Shown in pieces: positions 25,422-33,370 of a stretch of 64,000 nt of DNA (position 1 is the stretch's first letter; the number at the start of each line of letters is the position of its first letter). Origin of the DNA: Soonwooa sp. (GTDB taxonomy: Bacteria > Bacteroidota > Bacteroidia > Flavobacteriales > Weeksellaceae); assembly GCF_030151385.1 (NCBI RefSeq), contig NZ_JASLDS010000053.1, forward strand, positions 1 to 64,000, given 5' to 3'. The notes beneath the pieces were generated by a model. The model was given only the letters and a program-made list of their open reading frames with translations. It was not told where the DNA came from and ran no database searches. The translations under genes were made by a program, and so were the position numbers.

Positions 25422-26354
25422 ATGAGATACTCAAAACTACTTTCAAGTTTGGCTTTTGTACTAATTTCACTCTTGGCTTGTTCACAAAAAAATGCTGATA
25501 AGGAAGCGCTTGTATTATCAAAATATCAAACAATGAAATTAAAAGATATCCCTTTTTCGGATAAAAATTTCTGTGCACTTATTTTAAAAAATAATCCTAC
25601 CTATACTTCAGATACAGAAGTCAAAAATATTGATGAAATTACTATCGATGATGCAAAACTTAATTCTACAGAGGATTTAAAATATTTTTTTAATCTCAAA
25701 AACTTAAATCTCAGCAATTGTAATATTTCCGTTATCAATTTGGCAGAAAACCCGATTTTGGAAAACTTAAACCTATCCAATAACAAACTAAACGCCATCG
25801 ACTTATCCCACAATCCAAATTTGGAAAGCCTAGACCTTAGTTACAACCAACTGCAAAATATTAATCTTTCTCACAATCCAAAACTTCTGCAAATCATTTT
25901 AAATAACAATAAAATCGACGAACTTAATCTTAGTCAACAAAAGCAATTAATTGGCGTTAATTTGTCATTTAATAACCTCAAATATTTAGATGTAAAAAAT
26001 AACCTCCAACTCAAAAGCCTTTTTGCACAAAGCAATCAAATCGATTCTATAGAAACAGATTTTCTCAATAATCTAAAGGATCTAAACCTATCCGATAACA
26101 GACTCAACAAAATTGATTTATCAAAAAATACAGCTTTGGAGTCTATTGCACTTATCAACAATATGATCTCGGATATTAAACTTCCGATTGCAAACTTTAC
26201 TTCAATTTTTTTATCTAATAACAAAATTGTCGATTTAGAACTTCCTCCTACTTTAAAGTTTGAAAGTCTTTGGTTGTACGAAAATCCGTTAAGCGAAAAA
26301 ACGATCAAAGTACTTAGCGAGAAAAAGGGTGTAGAATTGGGCAATAAAAAATAA
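25422..26354 (+). CDS. Leucine-rich-repeat lipoprotein
   Basis: A 310-residue lipoprotein with the signal ending SLLACSQK (Cys near residue 20). From about residue 85 to 290 it has about nine leucine-rich repeats of 20-21 residues, of the form LxxLNLSNNKLNAIDLSHNP, as in bacterial internalin-type LRRs. LRRs bind proteins, so the gene product is probably a surface or periplasmic binding module. It is the eighth gene of the operon, 11 bases after paralogue 2 and 3 before the next gene. The partner is unknown. Confidence 0.75.
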   Translation: MRYSKLLSSLAFVLISLLACSQKNADKEALVLSKYQTMKLKDIPFSDKNFCALILKNNPTYTSDTEVKNIDEITIDDAKLNSTEDLKYFFNLKNLNLSNCNISVINLAENPILENLNLSNNKLNAIDLSHNPNLESLDLSYNQLQNINLSHNPKLLQIILNNNKIDELNLSQQKQLIGVNLSFNNLKYLDVKNNLQLKSLFAQSNQIDSIETDFLNNLKDLNLSDNRLNKIDLSKNTALESIALINNMISDIKLPIANFTSIFLSNNKIVDLELPPTLKFESLWLYENPLSEKTIKVLSEKKGVELGNKK

Positions 26355-26357
26355 TAT

Positions 26358-26804
26358 ATGAAAAAACTTTATTTATATCTCTTAGCCAATTTTTTTGTGC
26401 TTGTGGTCTTGAGCTTTCTTTTGGATTACCTATTTCTAAGTTTGCTCATGCAAAACACGGACGACTCCGAAGGGAAATTTGTGCAATTTCTGGCTTTATT
26501 ACTCAGCATTTTGTCTATGCAAGCCAGCATACTTTTAAGTCTTTCGAGTATAACGATTTTCTTAAATTTGATTCCAGCTGTTCGTAAAAATTGGCTGTTA
26601 TCTTTCATCAGTTTTTGCGGAATTTCCATAGGTTATTTAGTCTATCTATTTGTGGATAATTTCGCCAATGATGTAGCTGATTTAGGAGACTTTGTTAAAA
26701 TAATAAAACCGTACTTAATCATACTTACAATGCAATTTGTTTTGACGTTCATAAGTTTTATCCTATTTAGAAAACGATTAAAAAAATTAGAATCCTTAAA
26801 TTAA
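26358..26804 (+). CDS. Membrane protein of unknown function
   Basis: A 148-residue protein with four helices (about 5-30, 40-68, 78-98 and 118-140). The loops are short. It starts 3 bases after the LRR lipoprotein, so it is probably co-translated with it. No family is recognised. It could anchor or act with the LRR protein, but this is only position-based inference. Confidence 0.5.
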   Translation: MKKLYLYLLANFFVLVVLSFLLDYLFLSLLMQNTDDSEGKFVQFLALLLSILSMQASILLSLSSITIFLNLIPAVRKNWLLSFISFCGISIGYLVYLFVDNFANDVADLGDFVKIIKPYLIILTMQFVLTFISFILFRKRLKKLESLN

Positions 26805-26811
26805 AACACCA

Positions 26812-27312
26812 ATGATAACTGACTTTTTTTTGAATTTCACAGAACTCTTTTTGGGTTTAAAACCTTTAGTCATCAATTCCTATCAAAATGATGACGAATT
26901 TGAAGTAACACTTCTCATCGTTGGTGCTTTCGTCTTTTTATTATTGCTTATTCTATGTGTTGTAATTGGGCTTTTGTTTATTGCGATTGTAATTGGTTTG
27001 GTGAGTGCTGGGATCATTTCGACTTCTGTCTTGGTAGGATTTCAGCAACGTTCTGCCAGCAAAGGTTTCAAAACATTTTTTACAATCTCGTCGATTCTTG
27101 GCTGTAGCATTGTCTCTATTATTATCTTCGTTTTTCTAAACTCTCTATTTAATTGGGGGAATCAACAAGCTTCAATTTTCGCAGGAAGCCTTTGCGGAAT
27201 TGCTTTTGGGTGGTTTATTGGATTTTTGATGTACAAAGCTTCTCTCAAAATAATCTTATTTCTTCAACGAAAATACAAGCTTATCACCACCAAAAAAGAA
27301 CTTGATACATAA
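26812..27312 (+). CDS. Membrane protein, last gene of the ten-gene operon
   Basis: A 166-residue protein with an N-terminal amphipathic stretch and three or four helices (about 35-75 as two closely spaced, 83-108 and 118-140). Gly-rich helical segments are present (GLVSAGIISTSVLVGFQQ). It is 7 bases after the previous gene and is followed within 4 bases by a strong hairpin, so it closes the operon. No family is recognised. Confidence 0.5.
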   Translation: MITDFFLNFTELFLGLKPLVINSYQNDDEFEVTLLIVGAFVFLLLLILCVVIGLLFIAIVIGLVSAGIISTSVLVGFQQRSASKGFKTFFTISSILGCSIVSIIIFVFLNSLFNWGNQQASIFAGSLCGIAFGWFIGFLMYKASLKIILFLQRKYKLITTKKELDT

Positions 27313-27315
27313 AAC

Positions 27316-27342
27316 AAAAACTCCCAGATTTTGGGAGTTTTT
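27316..27342. terminator. Bidirectional intrinsic terminator
   Basis: The stem is AAAAACTCCCA paired with TGGGAGTTTTT around a GATT loop. The flanking A and T tracts allow termination in both directions: for the ten-gene plus operon and for the YARHG lipoprotein gene on the minus strand. Confidence 0.85.
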
Positions 27343-27363
27343 AATATTAATTACGTTTGAAAA

Positions 27364-28269
27364 TTATCTACCAAAAGTATCGTAATTATCTTCAGCATAT
27401 TTGATCATTCTACTCAAAAGTGCCACATTATCCTTTTCTAAAGGCGACAAGTCGTTATCTACGTTATTAGAAATCGGCACATACCATTCCTGATTATCAA
27501 AAAATTGTCGATAAGTTTGTTTTTTAAACGAATAACCATGACGTGCAAACACCGCATTTTTGATAATTTCCATGTCAAGCTTTTTCATGTTTTTAAGGTC
27601 TTTTTCGGTTAGCTTTTGCTTGGAGGCATTAACATTAAAAATCGCATCCGAGGCATAACGTTGCTTTTCTGTGTCATAAGACTGTTTTGTGCCATCCTCA
27701 TCTGTATAGGATACCTTTGCTTTTTTGGTCGTTGTCCAATCCACAATGTCAGAGCGGTCTCTGTCTAGCATCAAGTTAGGACTATAGACAAATTCTTTTT
27801 TCTGCAAACGGATTATTTTTTCTGGGAATTTTACAGCTTGTGGATTAAAAACTTTCCATCTTCCCACGAGGCTATCTTTCCTCAAATCAACAGAAAAACG
27901 ACCATCGGTTTTATCATCGCCAGGTTCATCCAGAACAAATTTTTGCGCATTCTCATTATAGATACCGCGGAAAGGTCTTTGATTACCATTCACGACACTA
28001 TAACCATAGACACTATCTTTTGTAATTCGGTTGATCTTAACCGATATTTTTTTGACTAAATAATTATCTTCATAGTCGACAGCATTGGGATTGTATATCG
28101 TTTCCAAATCGCCAGAGTAGACACCATACAATTCCTTATGAAATTCGGGTTCTATTGCCACAACAGCAGAATCTTTCTTGGCTTCGTCTTTTTTAACTTC
28201 GCCATCTTTTTTGCAAGAACTTAGCCCAAAGGAAAGTACAGCCAAGCCAATGATTAAATTCGTTTTCAT
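27364..28269 (-). CDS. YARHG-domain lipoprotein
   Basis: A 301-residue lipoprotein (lipobox LSSC, Cys near residue 19, then a Lys/Glu/Asp-rich linker). The C-terminal 80 residues form a YARHG domain. The marks are LDMEIIKNAVFARHGYSFK (about 230-248), then FFDNQEWYVPI and a helical end with NVALLSRMIKYAED. The domain is named after the YARHG motif, here as FARHG. Its function is unsettled but is thought to be extracellular peptidoglycan- or surface-related. It overlaps the start of the DUF2306 gene by 4 bases, making it the third gene of that operon. Confidence 0.8.
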   Translation of the reverse strand: MKTNLIIGLAVLSFGLSSCKKDGEVKKDEAKKDSAVVAIEPEFHKELYGVYSGDLETIYNPNAVDYEDNYLVKKISVKINRITKDSVYGYSVVNGNQRPFRGIYNENAQKFVLDEPGDDKTDGRFSVDLRKDSLVGRWKVFNPQAVKFPEKIIRLQKKEFVYSPNLMLDRDRSDIVDWTTTKKAKVSYTDEDGTKQSYDTEKQRYASDAIFNVNASKQKLTEKDLKNMKKLDMEIIKNAVFARHGYSFKKQTYRQFFDNQEWYVPISNNVDNDLSPLEKDNVALLSRMIKYAEDNYDTFGR

Positions 28270-28910
28270 AGTTTTATCTTTTTTCTTTTCTGTATTAAAT
28301 ATTCTACTAACAAAATATTAGGAATCCACCCTAGCCAAGCAATGATTTGGTAAACGTCCATTGGATTGGGATGGAATAAATATACTAAAATTACTTTCCA
28401 CAATCGTAATGTTACTGCCGAAAAACATAAGGCATAACTTCGCCACATCCAATGTTGGTGTGCTTGCATATTCCGGTTTCTTACTTCTTGATAAGCTTTG
28501 TAAGTTGTATAAAACCAAAGTATTCCCAAAATAACAAACGAAATTTTGGACGCAATACCACCATTTGCAAAAAATCCCATGTAGATTCCTGACGTTGACG
28601 AAAATATTAAGGTTAAAATCACATAGATTCTGCCCGAAAAACGATGCAGTGTTTTTAAACTTTTATTAAAAAATAAAGCCACAAATCCCGCAATCAACAC
28701 AAAAATACTGGTGTATACATGCGTATGGAAAATCGTTAAATATTCTGGTCGCGCCTCAACTTCGGTTTGTTTGATTGCTAAAAAATTAGCCATCGAATTG
28801 TAAGGAATATATAATAATGTTATCCGCAACATTAACACAAAAAAATAGATAAAACCTAGCAAAATTGCGGTCTTAAAAATCTTGTGCTGAATGTTTTGCT
28901 TAATTAACAT
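28266..28910 (-). CDS. DUF2306 family membrane protein
   Basis: A 214-residue protein with six membrane helices. It has conserved His and Tyr residues typical of DUF2306: FHTHVYTSIFVLIAGF (about residues 61-76), then LHRFSGRIYVILTL (about 88-101) and AHQHWMWRSYALCF (about 149-162). The role is unknown; the histidines could bind metal or haem. The gene follows the flavoprotein by 1 base and overlaps the YARHG gene by 4 bases, so the three form one transcription unit. Confidence 0.8.
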   Translation of the reverse strand: MLIKQNIQHKIFKTAILLGFIYFFVLMLRITLLYIPYNSMANFLAIKQTEVEARPEYLTIFHTHVYTSIFVLIAGFVALFFNKSLKTLHRFSGRIYVILTLIFSSTSGIYMGFFANGGIASKISFVILGILWFYTTYKAYQEVRNRNMQAHQHWMWRSYALCFSAVTLRLWKVILVYLFHPNPMDVYQIIAWLGWIPNILLVEYLIQKRKKIKL

Positions 28911-28911
28911 A

Positions 28912-30114
28912 TTATCTCATATTAAGTTCTTGCGCGATAAGCCAAGCTTCGCTCCAACAAGCTTGGAAGTTAAATCCGCCTGTTATCGCATCGATATTGA
29001 GTACTTCGCCAGCCAAAAATAAATTCGGGACCACTTTACTTTCCATGGTTTTGAAATTAATTTCTTTGAGGTCAACGCCACCAGCGGTTACAAACTCATC
29101 TTTGAAAGTACTTTTGCCATCTACTTGCAATTTCATTTCGCAAAGATTGCCAGCCAAAATTTGCATTTCTTTTTTGCTGATATTCGAAATCTGTTTTTCA
29201 GAATCTATTTTTGAATACGCTAAAAGGCTGTTCCAAAAGCGATTGGTTACATTATAGATTTTACTTTGTCCAATTGTCTTTTTCGGATTACTTTCTTTAA
29301 AATTAATAAAATCTTCCTCTGCTTCTTGTATCGATTTGGAAATAAAATTAACCAAAATCTCAAACTTATAATTTTCGCCAGCCAACAATCTTGCGCCCCA
29401 AGCTGACAATTTGAGAACTGCAGGACCGCTAAGTCCCCAATGTGTTATTAACAAAGGACCGCTTTCTTCTAGCTTTAATTTTGGGATGCTTACTTCTGCC
29501 CATTCGAAGCTGGTACCTGGATGCTCAGCTAGCAAAGGATTTTTGATGTTAAATGTAAATAAGGATGGTACCAAACTCACAATTTTGTGACCTAGACTTT
29601 CGACCAACTTTAGCGATTTTGGTGCGCTTCCTGTTGTGAAAACAACATAATCTGCATTGAAATTCCCTGATTTTGTTTCGATTAAAAACTGGTCTTCGGT
29701 TTTAGAAATTTGGCTTACGGTTGCTTGGGTAATGACCTCAACATTTTTGTTTTGGGTTTCGGTTTGTAACGCATTGATGATGCTTTGCGATTGGTTGCTA
29801 TCAGGAAAAATGCGATTGTCATTTTCGATTTTTAAAGATACACCTCGACTTTCGAACCACTCCATTGTATCCCCTGGCTGGAATTTGCTGAAAACACTGC
29901 GCAATTCTTTTTCGCCGCGTGGATAGAACTTCACCAAATCTTGTGGGTCAAAACATGCGTGCGTCACATTGCAACGCCCTCCTCCAGAAATTTTTACTTT
30001 TTGGAGAACGTCTTTGTTTTGTTCTAGAATTTTGATTTGATATTTATTTTCGTCCAGATTGGCAGCGCAGAAAAAGCCTGCAGCGCCGCCTCCGATGATT
30101 ACAACTTGCTTCAT
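28912..30114 (-). CDS. NAD(P)/FAD-dependent oxidoreductase, BaiN/HI0933 family
   Basis: A 400-residue flavoprotein. The Rossmann FAD-binding motif VVIIGGGAAGFFCA is at residues 3-16. Further signs are KISGGGRCNVTHA (about 40-52) and the C-terminal GGFNFQACWSEAWLIAQ (about 378-394), all diagnostic of the HI0933/BaiN group. The exact substrate of most members is unknown. The longer open frame begins 17 codons upstream, but a -7 element at 30141-30148 lies within that extension, so I start at the ATG 30114. First gene of a three-gene operon with DUF2306 and YARHG proteins. Confidence 0.9.
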   Translation of the reverse strand: MKQVVIIGGGAAGFFCAANLDENKYQIKILEQNKDVLQKVKISGGGRCNVTHACFDPQDLVKFYPRGEKELRSVFSKFQPGDTMEWFESRGVSLKIENDNRIFPDSNQSQSIINALQTETQNKNVEVITQATVSQISKTEDQFLIETKSGNFNADYVVFTTGSAPKSLKLVESLGHKIVSLVPSLFTFNIKNPLLAEHPGTSFEWAEVSIPKLKLEESGPLLITHWGLSGPAVLKLSAWGARLLAGENYKFEILVNFISKSIQEAEEDFINFKESNPKKTIGQSKIYNVTNRFWNSLLAYSKIDSEKQISNISKKEMQILAGNLCEMKLQVDGKSTFKDEFVTAGGVDLKEINFKTMESKVVPNLFLAGEVLNIDAITGGFNFQACWSEAWLIAQELNMR

Positions 30115-30140
30115 CAACCTTATGCTATAGATTTTAGTTT

Positions 30141-30148
30141 CAAAAGTA
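30141..30148 (-). promoter_or_regulatory. -7 element upstream of the BaiN-like operon
   Basis: On the minus strand TACTTTTG, an exact TAnnTTTG match, about 26 bases before the ATG at 30114. No obvious TTG is seen near -33. Its position helps to exclude the longer coding start. Confidence 0.5.
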
Positions 30149-30194
30149 CGATTTTTATAAACCATCTTTATTGACTAATTTTGAATCTTTGAAT

Positions 30195-30345
30195 TTTTGC
30201 AATAGGGATGGAAGCGGCATCCTTTTTCCGGAGTGAGGTGGCGGAGCGTAGCGGAGCCAACCGAGCGGAGGGAAAAGATACAGCGAACAGCCCGACTCGA
30301 GCAGCTGCCAAAAGCTTTGGCGAGGGAATTGCCCAAAATAATAGA
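30195..30345 (+). repeat. Dispersed GC-rich intergenic repeat, copy B (most complete)
   Basis: It begins with TTTGCAATAGGGATGGAAGC, forms the GGATG/CATCC mini-hairpin, then the GC-rich purine tract (GGAGTGAGG, CGGAGCGTAGCGG, GAGCGGAGGG). A module AAAAGATACAGCGAACAGCC follows, and it ends near GCCCAAAATAATAG. Copy A (1-88) matches the first two thirds. Copy C (52090-52200) matches both ends with a rearranged middle. The repeat reads open in one frame by chance, which falsely extends the thioesterase frame upstream to 30208. Confidence 0.8.
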
Positions 30346-30351
30346 CAAAAC

Positions 30352-30849
30352 ATGGAAAAATATTTTTATAAATTCGATGTGAGATGGAGCGACATCGATG
30401 CGAACCGCCACCTTGCCAATTCGTCGTACATGGCGTATTGTGCGCAAGCGAGAATGGCTTTTATGAACAAGGAAAAAATGGGATTGGCACAGCTTAATCG
30501 TTGGGGAATTGGTCCTGTGATTTTGCACGAAAGATTTTCGTTTTTTAAAGAAATCTATGCCGATCAAGTGGTATATGTTAGCGTAGAAATTGCTGGAAAC
30601 TCCGAGGACGCGTCCATCTATCAGTTTGTGCATAACTTCTATTTGCCAGATGGTACCCATTGTGCTGTTGCCGAAGCGACGGGCGTTTGGATTGATATGA
30701 TGTTGAGAAAAACGACAACGCCGCCAGATGATATTATTTTGGCTTTGGATAAATATAAAACGCCTGAAACAAAGGTCATGACGAGAGAAGACATCAAAGC
30801 TTTGCCTTTCCGACCTACGAATATCGATCCCGAAATTTTTAGCATTTAA
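30352..30849 (+). CDS. Acyl-CoA thioesterase (hot-dog fold)
   Basis: A 165-residue protein starting at ATG 30352. The open frame extends upstream only through repeat sequence. The 4HBT-type motif VRWSDIDANRHLANSSYMAY is at about residues 8-27, with the Asp and His expected of the active site. The following helix has ARMAFM. It would hydrolyse an acyl-CoA thioester in the cytoplasm; the exact acyl chain is unknown. It is 4 bases upstream of thiL, so the pair probably shares a transcript. Confidence 0.85.
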   Translation: MEKYFYKFDVRWSDIDANRHLANSSYMAYCAQARMAFMNKEKMGLAQLNRWGIGPVILHERFSFFKEIYADQVVYVSVEIAGNSEDASIYQFVHNFYLPDGTHCAVAEATGVWIDMMLRKTTTPPDDIILALDKYKTPETKVMTREDIKALPFRPTNIDPEIFSI

Positions 30850-30853
30850 GATT

Positions 30854-31909
30854 ATGTTTGAAGATAAATCTCAAGAATTGACGCCCATCTCCAAACTTGG
30901 AGAATTTGGTTTGATAAAGCATCTTACGGAGCATTTTCCGCTGGAGAATTCGACTTCGGAATTGGGTGTTGGCGACGATGCTGCCATCATAAATCCTGAT
31001 GGTAAAAAAGTGGTTGTTACAACAGATGTCTTGGCAGAAGGTGTGCATTTCAACTTGGGTTATGTTCCACTAAAACATTTGGGTTATAAAGCGGTTGTGG
31101 TTAACCTTAGCGACATTGCTGCGATGAATGCTGTGCCAACACAGATTTTGGTTTCGTTGGCAGTTTCCAATCGTTTTCCTGTGGAAGCTTTGGAGGAGTT
31201 GTATGCCGGAATTCAGTTGGCCTGCAAGCATTATAAAGTGGACTTAGTTGGCGGAGACACAACGAGTTCCAACGCTGGATTGGTGATGAGCATCACAGCA
31301 ATTGGTCTCGAAAATGACGACGAAATTGTTAAAAGAAGCGGTGCAAAACCAAATGATCTTTTGGTGGTTTCTGGTGATTTGGGAGGCGCTTATTTGGGAC
31401 TTCAGATTTTGGAAAGAGAGCATTCGGTTTTCTTGTCAAACCCAAATATGCAGCCAGAAATGGAAGGTTACGACTACATCCTCGAACGTCAATTAAAACC
31501 TGAAGCAAGAACGGATGTAAAAAATACTTTAAAGGAATTAGGCATCAAACCTACGTCTATGATTGACATTTCGGATGGTTTGGCGTCAGAAGTTCTGCAT
31601 CTTTCGGACCAGTCCAAAGTTGGTTTCCGCGTTTATGAAGAGAAAATCCCATTGGATAATTTAACGATGAGCACTGCAGAGGAATTGAATCTAAATCCTG
31701 CAATGGCAGCGCTTAACGGTGGTGAAGATTACGAATTGCTGTTCACGATTGCGCCAGAAGATTTTGATAAAATTGTTGGACATCCAGATTTTAGCATCAT
31801 CGGTCACGCAACTGAATTGAATGATGGCAATCACCTTATCGCAAGAGGTTCTAACCAAATGATTCCACTTACAGCGCAAGGCTGGGACGCTTTCCTTAAT
31901 AAAGAATAA
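30854..31909 (+). CDS. thiL: Thiamine-monophosphate kinase
   Basis: This enzyme phosphorylates thiamine monophosphate to the active diphosphate using ATP. At 351 residues it fits the ThiL group of the PurM-like family. The signs are SELGVGDDAAII at about 34-45 (metal and nucleotide binding), LVGGDTTSSNAGL (about 131-143), DISDGLASEVLHL (about 236-248) and NGGEDYELLF (about 283-292). It is coupled to the thioesterase gene upstream. Other thiamine genes are not in the window. It ends close to a shared hairpin terminator at 31942-31967. Confidence 0.95.
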   Translation: MFEDKSQELTPISKLGEFGLIKHLTEHFPLENSTSELGVGDDAAIINPDGKKVVVTTDVLAEGVHFNLGYVPLKHLGYKAVVVNLSDIAAMNAVPTQILVSLAVSNRFPVEALEELYAGIQLACKHYKVDLVGGDTTSSNAGLVMSITAIGLENDDEIVKRSGAKPNDLLVVSGDLGGAYLGLQILEREHSVFLSNPNMQPEMEGYDYILERQLKPEARTDVKNTLKELGIKPTSMIDISDGLASEVLHLSDQSKVGFRVYEEKIPLDNLTMSTAEELNLNPAMAALNGGEDYELLFTIAPEDFDKIVGHPDFSIIGHATELNDGNHLIARGSNQMIPLTAQGWDAFLNKE

Positions 31910-31941
31910 TTTTCTTCACGAAAATTTGAAATATAAAAAAC

Positions 31942-31967
31942 AAAAAGACCTCAATTGAGGTCTTTTT
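31942..31967. terminator. Bidirectional intrinsic terminator between thiL and the glycosyltransferase
   Basis: A near-perfect palindrome GACCTCAATTGAGGTC at 31947-31962, flanked by A5 and T6 tracts. It overlaps the glycosyltransferase stop codon (31951-31953), and it can terminate both convergent genes. Confidence 0.85.
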
Positions 31968-33060
31968 TATGTTTTTCGATGGCGCTTTTTACGACGTCAA
32001 TTATTTTTAATTCTTCATTTTCCCAACAAAGTTCTTCAGCAGCTTTATCAAGATTGTCTTTGTAAAAAGCTTTTCCGTTGTTGAGGACAATATTAATTTT
32101 TTCAGCAAGATGTTTTGGGTCATGTGAGGTAATGGTCTCCCCGACTCCAAATCCTGTTGCAATCCTTTTCAGCTCAGGGAAATCCGAAACAACAACAGGC
32201 ACTTTTGCTTGGACATAATCCGAAATTTTATTTGGTAAGGAGTAATAATAACTTAAGCCTTTATTTTCTTCAATACTTAGTCCTACATCAGCCGTAGGTG
32301 TTATTTTTCGTAAATCGGCGGGATAAAGTTTGCCAAGAAATTCCACTTTATCAAGGACTTTATGTTCTTCCGCAATTGCGCGAAACTCAGCTTCCATTGG
32401 TCCGCCACCAGCAATTTTTAAAACAGCATTATCGACATATTGCATCGCCATAATGGCTTTATCAATTCCTCTAGAATAGTTAAGCCATCCTTGGTACAAA
32501 ATAATCTTTTTCTGCTCAGAATCAAACTGTTGCACATCTTGTTTTCTCGGAAGATTCCTAACGACAATTGGTCGCTTGATGTGATATTCTTTTACAAACC
32601 AGTCTGCATAAGAATCACTTGCTGTAATCATATTTTCCAGCTTGTGAAAATAATTTTTCTCGACCCATTTCCAAAATTTTTGTGAAGCCTTACCTTGTAC
32701 AGATGGCATCTCGCTAAACATTTCGTGGCTGTCGAAAACCAAAGGAATATTTAATTTTTTGGAAAGTTTAAAATTTGGAATAATCGTTTCTAAATCATTG
32801 GAGTATAAAACGGAATTTTTGTCAGTTCTTTTCTTTAATTCTTTATAAAGTTTGAACATAAATTCCGGATAAGCCAACTTCAAGGTTTTGGATTTCAACG
32901 AAATGCGTGTCACAGGATAGTTACGTTGCATCGCTGGCGCGCCTCCCCAATCATTGCCGATTAACTCAACATCGTAACCGTGATCAATAAGTGTTTGACA
33001 AGTTTTTTCGACGCGTTGGTCGGTATAGAGATTACTGAAAACACTTACTATAATTCGCAT
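31951..33060 (-). CDS. Glycosyltransferase family 4-like protein
   Basis: A 369-residue GT-B glycosyltransferase. It has an N-terminal acceptor domain with TLIDHGYDVELIG (about 24-36), and a C-terminal nucleotide-sugar domain. The latter shows LKIAGGGPMEAEFRAIAEE (about 214-232) and the E-x7-E type element in VGLSIEENKGLSYYYSLPNK (about 265-284), followed by PVVVSDFPE. It transfers sugars in cell-surface polysaccharide or glycan synthesis; the sugar cannot be told. The start is one base inside the stop of the small membrane gene upstream (TAATG), so the two are coupled. Confidence 0.85.
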   Translation of the reverse strand: MRIIVSVFSNLYTDQRVEKTCQTLIDHGYDVELIGNDWGGAPAMQRNYPVTRISLKSKTLKLAYPEFMFKLYKELKKRTDKNSVLYSNDLETIIPNFKLSKKLNIPLVFDSHEMFSEMPSVQGKASQKFWKWVEKNYFHKLENMITASDSYADWFVKEYHIKRPIVVRNLPRKQDVQQFDSEQKKIILYQGWLNYSRGIDKAIMAMQYVDNAVLKIAGGGPMEAEFRAIAEEHKVLDKVEFLGKLYPADLRKITPTADVGLSIEENKGLSYYYSLPNKISDYVQAKVPVVVSDFPELKRIATGFGVGETITSHDPKHLAEKINIVLNNGKAFYKDNLDKAAEELCWENEELKIIDVVKSAIEKHKKDLN

Positions 33061-33284
33061 TAATTTGATTTTTTAAAAAATATATGATAGACTTGGACCA
33101 AAGCCAAAATCCCATTTGGTATAATAACTGGCCAAAGCAATCCGTTATAAATACCATAAATGACGAAACAAACGCAGCCAAAAAAATTAATGATTCTAAT
33201 GGTTCTGACTTTGCTCGTCAAGAAACTCCCAATTATGAATACAGAAGCTAGATAGCCAACATATTCTACCCAATTATGGTTCAT
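33060..33284 (-). CDS. Small inner-membrane protein (CBU_0592/YgjV-like)
   Basis: A 74-residue protein with three helices. It resembles the small CBU_0592 type of domain: EYVGYLASVFIIGSFL (about 7-22), then a TSKVRTIRIINFFGCVCFVI segment and an end helix with IPNGILALVQVYHIF (about 55-69). The function is unknown. It shares one base with the glycosyltransferase start and has a -7 element (33300-33307), so it heads that transcription unit. Confidence 0.75.
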   Translation of the reverse strand: MNHNWVEYVGYLASVFIIGSFLTSKVRTIRIINFFGCVCFVIYGIYNGLLWPVIIPNGILALVQVYHIFFKKSN

Positions 33285-33299
33285 GATTTTTAGTTTTCA

Positions 33300-33307
33300 C
33301 AAACTTA
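33300..33307 (-). promoter_or_regulatory. -7 element upstream of the small membrane protein/glycosyltransferase pair
   Basis: On the minus strand TAAGTTTG, an exact TAnnTTTG match, 15 bases before the start codon. A T-rich TTT lies 20 bases upstream in place of TTG. Confidence 0.5.
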
Positions 33308-33370
33308 CTGAATTTTAAAAATTCTAGAAAAAATAATTTGATTGTCCGCTTAATTACCCAAATTAAGAAA

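Noticed and set aside
30208..30351. An N-terminal extension of the acyl-CoA thioesterase
   Set aside because: This part is read from dispersed repeat copy B, and the thioesterase fold begins exactly at the ATG at 30352.
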